64,000 bases of DNA from Branchinecta lynchi (lineage: Eukaryota; Arthropoda; Branchiopoda; Anostraca; Branchinectidae): positions 21,629,252 to 21,693,251 of the forward strand of contig JAKZAP010000004.1 of the NCBI GenBank assembly GCA_023053575.1, in the 5' to 3' direction. A model generated the notes under the pieces. That model had not been told where the DNA came from. It saw only the letters and a list, made by a program, of their open reading frames with translations, and did not search any database. The translations under genes and the position numbers were made by a program. Shown piece after piece: positions 43,368-54,762 of the stretch (position 1 is the stretch's first letter; each line of letters begins with the position of its first letter).

Positions 43368-44256
43368 CAAACAAGACCAAAGGTCTCGATGGGATCCCAA
43401 AAATTCAATATTTGACCCAGACAATTGGGTCTTGTCTTCGCCAGATCCAGTCTTCCGCAGACTCCTTGAACATTTTTACTATTAAAATTCAGAAACAGAT
43501 TAAGGCCGAATAGCTCTGAATCTCAATCATCTGAGAAAACCAAGTTCAGGTATTGATTCAGCATGTGTGTTTACCCCTATAAGTCATCTCTGTTTTGACG
43601 AAAACTTCTGCCAATTCTGCCAATTTCCCGGTTTCGGCCGAATTCCGAAACTACTTGTCCGGCGTAAAAAGAAAGCTCAAAAACAAACTCAGCGTATATT
43701 CTTTCCCCAATACTGAACATCTAATCAACTTCAAATAAAAATTTAACTTATAACAAATTTTCCGGCTCCAGCCGGATTCCGGTCCAACTACATGTCCGGG
43801 TAAAAAATAATTGTCATACACGGATTCATCATCTTTTCTTACCCCTAAACCGGATATCTAATCAACTACAAATAAAACTTTAACTTTTAACAATTTTCCG
43901 GTTTTGGCCGGATTCCGGCGAACTACCTGTCGGGCGAAAAAGTGGTTTTCACCATCGTATTCAACATGTCTTTTTATCCCAAAATCGAACATCTAATCAA
44001 CTTTAAATAAAACTTTTACTTTTAACAAACTTTCCGGTTTTGGCCGGATTTCGGGCGAACTAACTGTCCGATGACAAAATGGTTTTCACTATCGTGTTCA
44101 GGATGAATTCTCACTCCATAATCGACTATCATGTTATCTGTTTAAAACTATTTCATTTCTCCCTTAATTTAAACCCCCTCCCCACCCCTAAATGTATGCT
44201 ACAGAGTCCATCTACGAACTTGACCTTACCCTTGACGCAATGAATCCTCACACCAA
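43368..44256 (+). repeat. Family B repeat, 5' part
   Basis: Starts AACAAGACCAAAGGTCTCGA with the palindrome GGGATCCC. It then has repeated ~120-bp units holding TTCCGGTTTTGGCCGGATTC and CATCTAATCAACT. It ends by running directly into family A sequence near 44257 instead of its own 3' module. Confidence 0.6.
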
Positions 44257-45300
44257 CCCAAATCTGGGAAGTGACTGTTTCTAAGCCAATCCTGTCAAGT
44301 CTCTGATGTTCAAGCCAATTTCCGTCGTCCTAGCACATCTGGAAGTACCTTAACTCAAGATCACCGGAATTCCAGACCCACCACCCCCGCCCACACTGCC
44401 ACGAATTCGGTCCTGTTCTGTCACTGATGTTTCTATAGGGCTTGTGCTTGTTCTTCGCAATAAGTTTCATCCCAATCGCTCCACTCTAGGCGTGTCACAA
44501 GATTTCCGGTCTTCCCCCCCCCCCCCACATTCACTGGATCCGGTCCGGGACTCCGAATGGGACATTTGGACACGAGGCTTTTTATATCAAGTTTCATTAA
44601 GACCCGATCACCCGTTCGAAAGTTATGGATACCTCAAAATTCAGGATTCCACCTCCCTTCGCTCCCCCAAGATGCTCAGATCGCGGAACTGACTATTTCT
44701 AAGCCAATCTGTCTAGTTTCTCATGTTCAAGACAAGTTTAGTCATTCTAGCACGCCCGGAAGTACCTTAAATCACTATCGTCGGAATTCCAGATCCACCC
44801 CCCCCCCCTCTAACTCCCCTCACAGTGCCCGAACAAGGTGCCCGAATAAGAACAAGTTTGCGCTTGTTCTTACCACTAAGTTTCATCCCAATCGCTTCTC
44901 TCTAAGCGTGTCACAAGATTTCCTGTTCCCCTCCAACTCCCCCAGCATTCACCGGATCCGGTCCGGATTTGAAATGGGACATCCCGAGATACGAGGTCTT
45001 TCGAGATAAGCGGAAAAAGCTTGATCATCCAATAACTGGCTGTGATATAGACACTGCGAAATGCCGGTCTAATGATGTATCTGATCCGATCAGCCGTTCC
45101 AAAGTTATACATACCTCAAGATTCCGGATTCCCCCTCCCTCCACTCCCCCACGGTAGTCGGATCAGGGAAATTAATATTTCCAAGTCAATTTCGTCAGGG
45201 CCCTGATACACCTGCCAAGTTTCATCGTCCTAGCACATCTGGAAGAACCCTAACTCGCAATCACAGGATCGACCGACCGACGGAAAAGTCCAAAAAACAA
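44257..45300 (+). repeat. Family A repeat, 3' part
   Basis: Contains two rounds of the family A interior (TTTCTAAGCCAATC..., AAGTTTCATCCCAATCGCT, C-rich zones) and a (GACC)n tract near 45270. The terminal hairpin is missing. Confidence 0.6.
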
Positions 45301-45399
45301 ACGCGATTTTTTTTTGTTTTCCAAAATAACAAAAATAAAAAAGATTGCATACTGAATAGCTTGTGCAGCGCCTTTCTGTAGATTGTTACTTGAAGATTT

Positions 45400-45560
45400 T
45401 TTTTCTTTCATCTTGTTAAGTGTGTTTCTTTTTTCAGTTGTTGTGATCCATGTCTGTATCTGTTTTCTTCTTCTTTTTTTTCTCTCTTTATATTTGCTCC
45501 ATGTTTACACCATATGTGTACTTCGGCTAATAAATTTATTGATTGACTGATTGATATCGT
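45400..45560 (+). mobile_element. LINE 3' tail relic
   Basis: TTCGGCTAATAAATTTATTG followed by ATTGACTGATTGAT resembles LINE 3' ends with an ATTG microsatellite. A similar AATAAATTTATTGATTG is at 54176. Confidence 0.4.
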
Positions 45561-45851
45561 AAATAAATCAGAATTTGTAACGTGAGTCACGCAAGTTAAG
45601 ACACCCAGCAAGTAGACTGGTAGCCCAGAAACCTCGTAAGCGGATTCCCGTCCAAACATGGCAAGCTGTAAGCCGACTGTCTCAGACAAAATTGGCAGAC
45701 TTCAATGAGATCGAAGAGCGGTTAGATACCAGGACCGCATTCGTTTCGAGAATAACCAGATGGACAAAAATCCTCCTGGCCGCCGACAGGACAGATACTA
45801 TCCTGTCAACACTCTGAAATCAAAAGCAATAAGGCTCTGAGACTAGCTTAC

Positions 45852-46010
45852 CAGTTTGCCATTGACCAAGACGGTGGTGATGAATGGAGAGATTGAATCG
45901 ACAAGCTGCTCAAGGATGGACGAACAAAATCGAACGACGGACCAGAGACGGAAAGAGCCAGCTTTCTTCTTTATGTCAATCATCCTGTCCCTAAGGTTTC
46001 GGTCGTCCAC
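45852..46010 (-). CDS. PHKB: PHKB exon
   Basis: 159 nt, below usual ORF-size cut-offs. Acceptor TTTTTCTACCACAG, donor AAACTG|GTAAGC, phase 0 at both ends. It encodes VDDRNLRDRMIDIKKKAGSF, RLWSVVRFCSSILEQLVDSI and SPFITTVLVNGKL, matching the LW..VR...LVDS.AP.IT..LV.GK block that precedes the LTVG exon. Confidence 0.88.
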
Positions 46011-46399
46011 CTGTGGTAGAAAAATGGAGGAATGAGAGAAGACTTCCCACCTTCATAGGAATATAGCCCCCATGCACTCTAACCTACTCGTAACGCTTTT
46101 ACGGATAAACATAACTGACCAGACGATGTGCGAGCTAACAGTAAATTATTCACACTTTAGCAATGATACGGTAGTGTTCTCGTAATTTAACTGCTAGATT
46201 TTAGGCTTGGTTCCGATAGGCCAAATTTCTTTGTTTGTTCTGGCATTCACAATCTCGCAGAGATATTATGACCATCTAGTCAGTAAAACCAGGCTTAAGG
46301 GATAATTTTTTTTCTTCTCCTAAAGTAACAGTTTGCATTCAGGAGCATATAAACAATGACGCAAACAGTACACGACGGGGGCTCAGTCAGTAAGCAAGA

Positions 46400-47100
46400 T
46401 AAGTTACAGCAACTGCAATTAATGCATTTTAATATGGTAACGAAGCCAAGTGAAAAGATAAAGTCGACAGTTCTGAAGGGGGACTTGGGCCTAAGTCGTT
46501 TAAGGAAAAATAGATGGGTACGTAAGACCTTGTTCTGGGATAAGTTGCAGCATCGCAGATGCCACGAGTTCGAGTCGCTAAAGGAGCGCACAAAGAAAAT
46601 ATACAGAAGACAAAAAAACATTCATGGGCATCTCAGGGTGAAGCAGACTTTAGACTAGTGTGGATTGGCAGAACTTCAGAATAACGGGCATGCACCTGGG
46701 CTTTCGGTGGGTGTTGTGAGAAAGGTGGTGGAAAGCCGTTTGTTGGTCCAACATATCCAATCGTGGCAGATGGCGAGAGACGGACCGCCGTCTGTTGATT
46801 TTCTAGTGATTTATGGTTTCCGAGTGATTTATAGGAAGGGGTATACTTTAAAGCAGGTTGCAAAAGGAACGATGCAGATTTGATAAGGTTTAGGGCAGAC
46901 AGTCTGCCACTGGCGGAGAGAAAGCGAAACATCGGGAGGGCTAAGCGTAGGTGCGGTCCTTACTCATGTCTGATGTTTGAAAGCATCAATGAGAACATAA
47001 AGCAACTGAAGCGTGAATGTGAGTGAACTGGGGCTTGAGGATTGGCTGGAGCTTGAGGTTGAGTTTTGGGATATTTGGAGCGAATGAAAGGGGGCGAAAG
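46400..47100 (+). pseudogene. Decayed LINE ORF2 remnant
   Basis: Pieces align with the LINE at 29-34 kb: LKGDLGLSRLRKNRWVRKTL (compare NGDLGLYSLRNRRLIRMVRF), and further on SLPLAERKRNIGRAKRRCGP then YSCLMFESINENIKQL. The CCHC knuckle is degraded. Frames change at least twice. Sense orientation with respect to the plus strand. Confidence 0.6.
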
Positions 47101-47333
47101 AAGAATGGATGTGCAGCGCCACGAGGAAGACCTGTATAAAACAGTTGGCGAGGTTCCTTCAGGGTAGTCCTAGCCTATAGGTGTAGGAGCCTCTAGGTTG
47201 TCCAGGAGGACGTAGTGAATTATGAGACAGAGCTCGTTCTACATTTTGCTAAAAACGGACAATAGCACTATACGGCGTCCCACTAAAAACCGGTTATAGT
47301 AGGACCAGGATAGAGAAGGGAGAACGGTTTGAT

Positions 47334-47974
47334 TACAAAACAAGACCAAATATGTCAATGGGATCCCAAAAATCTAATATCTGATTCAGACAATTGGGTC
47401 TTGTCTTCGCCAGATCCAGTCTTTGCTAGGCTAATCATCAGAGAAAACCAAGTTCAGATATACCTCTATAGGCCAGAAAAGTTTGACTTAAAATTCCGGT
47501 TACAGCCGGATTCCGGACTAATTATATGTCCGAGTACAATATGTTTGTCACATACAGACCCAGCTTCTCTTCTTATCCCTCAATCTGTCATCTAACCGAA
47601 CTTTTGCTTCTAACAAATCTTCCGGTTTTGGCTGGATTCCGGACGAACTACTTGTCAGGCGAGGAAACAGTTTTCACTATCGTGCTCAGCATGTCTTCTT
47701 ACCCAATAATCGACTAGCACATTAGCTGTTTAAAAATACTTTGTTTGTCCCTGAACTTGAACCCCCTCTCCCATCCCTAAATGTAGAGCTACATAGCCCA
47801 TCTACGAACTTGACCTTACCCTTGAGCCAATGAATCCTCACGCCAAGTTTCATCACAATATCTCATTCCCTTTGAGAGTTATCGTGCTCACACACAGACG
47901 GACAGACGGACATTTTGCGATGTCATAGGACTCATAGGTATCCCTGCACTTACGTTTTGGGATCCCAAAAAGCG
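47334..47974 (+). repeat. Family B repeat
   Basis: Starts AACAAGACCAAATATGTC. It has two or three FCCGG-rich units, then ACACAGACGGACAGACGG, and ends TTTTGGGATCCCAAAAAG, a perfect 16-bp palindrome. Confidence 0.7.
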
Positions 47975-48045
47975 GCTAGTAGTTCCTTTAGCCCGTTATT
48001 AACTGGACCGGCGATTGTAGCAGTTTGCGAATTATATTCACAAGC

Positions 48046-48085
48046 TTCTTAATAGCTCAACTGGTTAGAGCGTCGAAGTGAAGAA
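48046..48085 (+). pseudogene. 5' half of a tRNA-Phe-like sequence
   Basis: TAGCTCAACTGGTTAGAGC is a good A box/D arm, and GTGAAG fits the anticodon loop of tRNA-Phe (GAA). The sequence then breaks into a family B repeat. The B-box half resumes after 49484. Confidence 0.5.
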
Positions 48086-49484
48086 GACCAAAGGTTTCAA
48101 TGGGATCCCAAAAATTCAATATCTGATCCAGACAACTGGGTCTTGTCTTAGCCAGATCCAGTCATCGCCAGATTCCTTGAACATTTTTATTATTAAAGTT
48201 TAACTGAAAATCAAACTTATTTTTGTATCATTTAATTGATTACACTGAGTTATTTAGATTCTGCTAAGAGATTTTTTTTATTTTCCACTATCTGCTCTAG
48301 TAGTGAGGTTCAGAATGTCTACGGCTGTCCCCACAGCGCAAATTCTACTATGAAGCGGAATATTTGAGTCTGAACACAAACGCGGCTTTTCAGTGGGCGG
48401 TGATAAACTTGGTGAAGAATGCTTAGTGCCTGAACAAAAAAAAATCATAAATCTTTTTCGTCAAGCATACGGCACAGGTAGTACCGGAAATCTGACAGGG
48501 AAATTCCACTATTTCAAAATTGATTATTCGTGGACAGCGGAGCAACAAAGTAACACATTTTCATCGGGTCTTCAAGCCTCCTTAAGTGAATAGGTGAGGC
48601 GTAACAAGACTGTCCAAACTCTGCCCTTTTCAGTTAAACTTTAAAATTCAGAAACAGATTAAGGCCAAATAGCTAATCATCTGAGAAAACCAAGTTCATA
48701 TACCCCTATAAGTCATATCTGTTTTGACGAAAACTCCCTGCCACTTACTGCCATTTCCCAGAACTACTTGTCCGACGAAAAAGCTCAAAAACGAACTCAG
48801 GGTATCTTCTTTCCCCAATAATGAACATCTAATCAACTTCAAATAAAAATTTAACTTAAAACAAATTTTCCGACTCCAGCCGGATTCCGGAGCTAGATCT
48901 CCGAGTAAAATATGATTGTCACACACGGATTCAACATCTCTTCTTACCCCTAAATCGGTTATCTGATCTACTACAAATAAAACTTTAACTTCTAACAATT
49001 TTCCGGTTTTGGCCGGATTCCGGGCGAACTACATGTCCGGGTAGAAAAATGTTTTCACATAAGTGTTCGGCATGTCTTCTTGCCCTAAATCGGACATCTG
49101 ATCAACTCCAAATAAAACTTTTAATTTTAACAAACTTTCCGGTTTTGGCCGAATTCCGGGCGAACTGCTTGTCCGATTACAAAATGATTTTCACCATCGT
49201 GTTCAGCATGTCTTCTTACCCCATAATCGACTATCACATTAGCTGTTTCAAAATATTTTGTTTGCGCCTTAATTTGAACCCCCTCCCCCACCCCTAAATG
49301 TAGGGCTACAAAGCCCATTTACGAACTCGACTGGTCCACCGACCCAATGAATCCTCACACCAAGTTTCATCAAAATATCTCACTTACTTCGAGAGTTATC
49401 GTGCTTACAGACGGACGGACGGACGGACCACTTTTGCGATGTCATAGGTATCCCTCCACTTACGTTTTGGGATCCCAAAAAGCC
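48086..49484 (+). repeat. Family B repeat, long copy interrupting a tRNA-like sequence
   Basis: Starts AAGACCAAAGGTTTCAATGG. It has several ~120-bp TTCCGGTTTTGGCCG units, the (GGAC)n tract near 49415 and the terminal palindrome TTTTGGGATCCCAAAA at about 49465-49480. It contains the piggyBac-type MITE 48193-48644. Confidence 0.75.
48193..48644. mobile_element. piggyBac-type MITE (452 bp) with known empty site
   Basis: TTAA + AGTTTAACTGAAAA at the left, TTTTCAGTTAAACT + TTAA at the right: perfect inverted ends and TTAA duplication. The uninterrupted sequence is preserved in the paralogous repeat near 43470 (CTATTAAAATTCAGAAACAG), proving the boundaries. It is non-coding. The 66-residue ORF inside is not considered a gene. 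Confidence 0.9.
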
Positions 49485-49520
49485 AAAGCTTGCGAGTTCA
49501 AATCCCACTTGAGGAGCATC
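49485..49520 (+). pseudogene. 3' half of a tRNA-like sequence
   Basis: GAGTTCAAATCCCACTTG gives a B box (GAGTTCAAATCC, 49494-49505) and T arm. With 48046-48085 it makes one tRNA-like unit split by the family B repeat. Confidence 0.5.
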
Positions 49521-49599
49521 AGGCGCAAAGACAGGAGTAAAGGGGAAAATGTATGGCAGGATGGATATATATTGCAGTGCTATTAAAGCAGGAAGGACC

Positions 49600-49990
49600 T
49601 ATCCTACTTAAGGCGTGTTTCCGTTCTACGACGAACAGTGTCTGGGTCGACTGTGGCTCGAAAAGAGCGTTTCCGCGGTCTTTCGTGCGGCCCACAGCTG
49701 TGTTTTCGCGACCAACAAGATTTTCGTGGCTCAAATTCGTCAAACAACTGGCGAGGTGATTGTCGATTTTGTGGCTCGATTCTGGCGGGAAATTCAAATT
49801 AAACAGACAGGTAAGGAAATAAGCCTGGAGTTGTATTTATTGAGATTTTACATGAATTTTTATTTTATTTTCATATATTTGGAATTACCGCGACAAACAC
49901 AAACACCCAGAAGTGTGTGGCCCACTACTGTGTCGCGGAAAAAGGCCCTTAGTATGCCTCGCACTTTCAAACCAGCCTGAGGTGGCGCTT
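49600..49990 (+). repeat. Family F dispersed repeat
   Basis: Related to 8650-8830: ACCAACAAGATTTTCGTGGC, GGCGAGGTGATTGTCGATTT. The 121-residue ORF (49615) overlaps it. The frame is not conserved in the other copy. Confidence 0.45.
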
Positions 49991-50023
49991 GCCAACAAAA
50001 AATAATAGCCTACTGAGACTGAC

Positions 50024-50126
50024 CTGATAATCAAATCCTTCCCTTCGAATGAGAATGCCAAGGAGTTCGGACTGACCCTTCAGCGTAGTGACGTATCTCA
50101 AAGTTTCAACAACCTCATTAGTGGGC
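50024..50126 (-). CDS. PHKB: PHKB exon
   Basis: 103 nt; acceptor TTTTGTTGTAG, donor TATCAG|GTCAGT. One base in, phase 0 out. It encodes PTNEVVETLRYVTTLKGQSE and LLGILIRREGFDYQ. Confidence 0.9.
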
Positions 50127-50549
50127 CTACAACAAAACACGAACCTTACACGAGCAAAAAAGGAGGAAATATATAGCTGTGCAGTACTGAAGATTCCTTA
50201 GACACTTTCTTAATTTATATATTCCTGCATCATGGAATTTCATTAGCTTTTTGTCAATCAACTTCCCGAGAAAGAGCTATGCTGTCCAATAACCAGGAAA
50301 CCGCTAACTTTCCCTCCTTCTATCCAGTGCTCGTTACCGCCAAGTTTTCTAACAGAAAGAGATGGCATGCGCTATCTTGTCATAGACATTCTCATCTTAT
50401 TTCCTGATTTGTAAAGGAAAGAGCGTTTTCATGGGAGACTTACGCAGATATAAAATTCCTTTTAGAAAGTTCTTAAAGCCCCGCTGAAGATTCAATCGGG
50501 GAACTGTAATAATCTACAACTAGAGCTTACTCGAAATCCTATTTCATTA

Positions 50550-50760
50550 AAGGACACCTCGTACTAGATTCTGACAGTGTTGTAGCCTCTTTCCCTTGCC
50601 TTGGGTGACAATCTTGGCAGAATCTGAATAACCAGTCTTCGGAGGAACAAGCTCCTCGGAAACAATTATCGGGCGCCTGATAAGTAACGTAAAGAGAACA
50701 AACATGACAAGCGTGATAGTCAGTGTGTTGCTAATAGAGGAGATAGGATACACTTATGAA
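50550..50760 (-). repeat. Family E repeat (reverse)
   Basis: AAAGGACACCTCGTACTA and AATAACCAGTCTTCG match the reversed end of 41680-42240. Confidence 0.45.
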
Positions 50761-51039
50761 GTGAAGAACCTCGGGAGCGAGAATGGATGGAAACATTACT
50801 GAAATGAATTACTATCATGGGCACTACATGTTCTTTAAAGAAGATTCGAACTCTTGACTATTCCTCAATGCAGCATCATAAGCTACCCACCTTATCTTGA
50901 CTTTTCACAACCGTACTCGTACATTCGCTGGGAATAAAAAAAATCCTCTTCCACCAAAAAATATTTTTCCAGTGCACCCCCGCACATCTCCGTTGGTTGT
51001 GATCGACTTGGGCCGAGTCTTAATCATACACGAAAAGTC

Positions 51040-51370
51040 AGTCAACATACCGGGTAATAGAAAGGTCAGGTCCTTACTTCTGCCCTATGTGTGAAGAAAT
51101 TAATAAGGATGCATGAAACCTTTTGTGTGAATTCAGAGACTATAGGGACATTGCAAAGGAAAGAGACTTTGCGGATGGATAATCACACAAATCACGTGGA
51201 GTAAGATTTCCTCATGTTAGCTTTTAACACCAGAAAAATTCTTCCGATAATGAGGTTGTATATACAGTGTACATAAAGTGATTTAAAAAGTATGTAATAG
51301 TATACTTACACAAGCGTATTTGTTGCATGGTAGACTTATGGCTTTAATATGTAAATATAATAAATCAAAT
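51040..51370 (+). pseudogene. LINE 3' fragment with zinc knuckle
   Basis: VRSGPYFCPMCEEINKDA is nearly identical in pattern to VRDGPYFCPMCGEIDESL of the LINE at 29 kb. A stop follows. An AATAAATCAAATCATAT tail sits near 51358. 5'-truncated copy of the same family. Confidence 0.65.
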
Positions 51371-51549
51371 CATATAGAGGCGTGATGGAACGGATTCTCT
51401 ACCTAGCGAGTCTGAACCGGAATAAAGCAACTCAATATCCGTGTGAGGAAACCTTTTAAGTGACCTGTCGTGTCTATGATACCAATCCAACCTGCTTCCA
51501 TAATTGCATTCATAACTACTTATGCCCGAAGACCTGTTTCATATGTTAC

Positions 51550-51806
51550 ATTACCAGCCGGCTAACGATACTTCACTAATCTTTGCTCTTGCCATGATTC
51601 CCTATTTTCCATGCGCATAATGCTCCCGAGAGCTTTCGCACCTCATGCTATTGTTTCGCAAAACCGGTTATCTGAATTTTTCCCAGTTCTTGTTACAAGT
51701 CAGTGGGCCTGGGCAACGGCTTGAAACAGCCAAGGCTGTGGATATTTTGCGAAAAACATAACAGATACTTGAAAATAAACAGTAAATAGTGCGAGGTGTG
51801 CTTTAA
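51550..51806 (+). repeat. Family E repeat
   Basis: TTCACTAATCTTTGCTCTTG, AAACCGGTTATCTGAATTTT and GTAAATAGTGCGAGGTGTGC match 41680-42240. Confidence 0.5.
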
Positions 51807-53469
51807 CCTACAATTCTGTTGTACCCAACAACAACCTGAGTACAAGGGTTTCCGCTTTGTCCGGTTTCCGCGGTTCGTCAGATTTCGAGCCTCGATTTTT
51901 TTTTTTACTCTCCGAAGAATTGAACTGACCGGAAAATGGATCGGATTACTCGGCAGCAACTGCTTGAAATTTAAGCGAGGACCGACCTTTCTTCTATCTC
52001 AAATCACCATTTAGTCTTTGGTACGGTTAGTATATACGCTTTTCTCAATCGGCGAAACAGCAACGAAGTCCCAAGGAGACAGGCGCCAGTATTGTCAGAC
52101 TAAAGTTCGTTCGCCCCCATAAGTGCCACTTTCTCTCAATTCAGTTCAGACTGTGATACCTTTACTTTCGTAGTTCAAGCTCAGCTCTTAAGAGAAATGA
52201 TGTTATCACGATAAAACAGTTCAGAAATGCCATTTTTCGAACATACCAAAACTAGCCCCATGAAATTAGTGAATTCCATGTTGACGTGTGTCGGCTCTAT
52301 CGGGACGTTTCACTCTGCAAATATTAAAATTTCAAATATTTCAAATATTAAAAAACTTTGCGCTTCGTCGTTAAAAAGTCGTTAAAATGGAAAAGAGCCC
52401 AAACATAAAATAAACCTTCGGCCTAAGCTGAATTCTAAAATGAACAAGAGCTAGAAGCTAACATGACACTGGACCTTGGAGCTTCCGGAAAAGTTTGCGG
52501 TCCGTGATCGACAAACTCGGCTCAGCCGCAAAAGCGCCAAAAAAACGTCGGTGCAAAATGAAACACCGGCGAAGGGCGGAGGTTTTTGCACCTTCCAATT
52601 CAGAATAACAGTTCAGATATGCAGAATAACCAAGAGGGTTCCTTTAAGTTGCAATGTAAACCAAATACTGACTGTAAATTTGCATTCAGTTCATTAAAGT
52701 AGGCTAACTGAAAGAATTTTCACCGAATTACAATATTCATAACTTTCAGCCTGCACCCCTTTTTGCCCTTAGTAGCCCCTTCTTTGAAAAATTATTGAGT
52801 TGTGGAAAATCTTCTAGAACATTTAAGCAGATAAGTATCCAAAAAAGTCCCAAGTAACACGGATAACTTTCATCAAAAATTTTGCATAATTTTTAGTGTT
52901 TTTTTTTTTAACATTTGTAACCTTCTGACTCCGTAAATGTCGTGCCGCGAACGAACGAAAGGGTCCTGTTAGATTTAGTAGGAACACGACCGAGCACGGA
53001 AGCAGTTAGAGTTTTATTGATTAAACATATTTTTTGGTCAAACGAAAAGCGATTAAAATATATTTTATGTTGACACTCGGCAATTTAGGACGTTCACGAC
53101 AGTCAGCAACTATTAGTCTCGCCGCCACAATATTTTGGACAAATGCTGAAGTCGTGGAAAGACTCCTAGTAAAATAAGTAACTCCGACAGAGTCCTAAAA
53201 AGTCCCATCTTTCTTCAATGAGACCCATAATTTCTGGAAAGTGCCACAAATATGCCACCGTTTCACGCTTGGCAAAAAGAAGATCCAAAAGCACTCGAGG
53301 TAATTTTCAGACTGTAAGTACGTAGTTGCAATCATGGAAACCCTGACATTGAGAGCAAGTGGGATGTAGTGGGGACTTGGTGGCTTGAGCCTTGACGACG
53401 GGCGTTGAGCAGAATCCGTTTTTGGATCTACCTCAGACGTTTCAAGTCATCTGATCCTTCAAGTCATAC
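51807..53469 (-). other. PHKB intron, mostly unrecognised
   Basis: A family A start fragment sits near 52443 (ACAAGAGCTAGAAGCTAACAT). Otherwise no repeats or exons could be supported. Confidence 0.35.
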
Positions 53470-53655
53470 CCAGGGTTGGTCACCAAAAGTAACTTCGTAC
53501 ACCCTGGAAAGTAACCCAAAATTACCTCAAAGTAACCCAATGTAACCTAATGTAACCCAAAGTAACCCAGTGCAATGTAACCAAACGTAACCCTGAGTAA
53601 CCCAAAAGTATCCTGAAGTAAGTCGTACACCCTGGTTCTTGGTGACCAACCCTGG
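53470..53655. mobile_element. hAT-like MITE with internal minisatellite (186 bp)
   Basis: Inverted ends CCAGGGTTGGTCACCAA / TTGGTGACCAACCCTGG, flanked by the exact 8-bp direct repeat AGTCATAC (53462-53469, 53656-53663). The interior is made of AGTAACCCAA-type ~10-bp repeats. 8-bp duplications are typical of hAT elements. Confidence 0.83.
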
Positions 53656-54470
53656 AGTCATACGACCTTTGCACATGTCTGCGTTTAGGGAGTGGATACT
53701 CCTTGAGCCCAAGTTGACTGGGAAACATATGTTCATTTTAATAATATACCCGTTTCAAACATCTATCCGTTTTATGCATTGTTTGAATATAGGCTATTCG
53801 GACCTCGGGAGTGGGCATAGATGGAACAATTAGGGACATGGGGTTACTCAGTAATATAGGTACGACGGGTCCTTTAGCTAACAAACAGACAAAAATCGCA
53901 GAAAGACCCGAGAATTTCATCGCGGACGTGATTTTTCGTTCGGCAAAATAGCCGAGCAAAGGAAAGTCAAAGATGCTGCTAAAATGTGGCCCAAAATGCG
54001 GCAGAAATTCTCACTTGGTTGCATGGTTTAGACACAATATTTTGTGAGGCTATTTGAAGTTGCTAAAAATTTGATGAGACATAGAGCTTTCAACGTTGAT
54101 AGTACATTGCGTTGTAGTTATTTTTTATTTTTTTTTGTTATTTGTACTCCAACCTTCTAGCCAAACGTGATGGATAATAAATTTATTGATTGCTTCATTT
54201 ATTCACAGCTAGGTACCATGAGTCCGAAACAATTTTCACACAGACGTAAAATTGCTTATTTTCATCGGGTTTTCCCGGCCCGCTTCTAGTCAATACCCTA
54301 AGTGATTTGCAACCACACGTGCATATTTCAACGTTATTCAGTGAATTTTTCAAAAGAATCGATTTTTGATAGTTACGTTACTTGCTGACTGAAGGATATT
54401 TATAAAACGAGAACCCACGCATGTAATCAGCTTTGTCCGTAAAAACTGAACTGAATCGAAAAAAACTTAC

Positions 54471-54630
54471 TTGTCCTTAAAGACAGAGAGATCTGCATCT
54501 TCTTCGAAGTATTTCATGGCTCTCGGAATATCTGTCAAGCTCTGATATCCGATGTATTCATGTTGCAGCTGAGTGAAGGAATGGAGATTCATCCGAGAAA
54601 AATCGAACTCGTTCATAAAGTCCAAGTGCT
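54471..54630 (-). CDS. PHKB: PHKB exon
   Basis: 160 nt; acceptor TTTACAG, donor GGACAA|GTAAGT; two bases in, two out. It encodes HLDFMNEFDFSRMNLHSFTQ, then TDIPRAMKYFEEDADLSVFK. It covers a less conserved linker of the family, so its identification rests on phase fit and position. Confidence 0.85.
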
Positions 54631-54762
54631 CTGTAAACAGAAACAAAAATGTTGTTAAAAGGATATCTAGTTCACAATCCCAGTTCCCAGATATTTTTCA
54701 GAAATTACTGCTGCTACTCAGATAGCTATGGGGAGCAGTAATTCCGAGCCTTACATCACACC

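Noticed and set aside
43368..49484. CRISPR-like array in the family B minisatellite
   Set aside because: Units are ~120 bp, diverged, without constant-length spacers, and in a eukaryotic intron.
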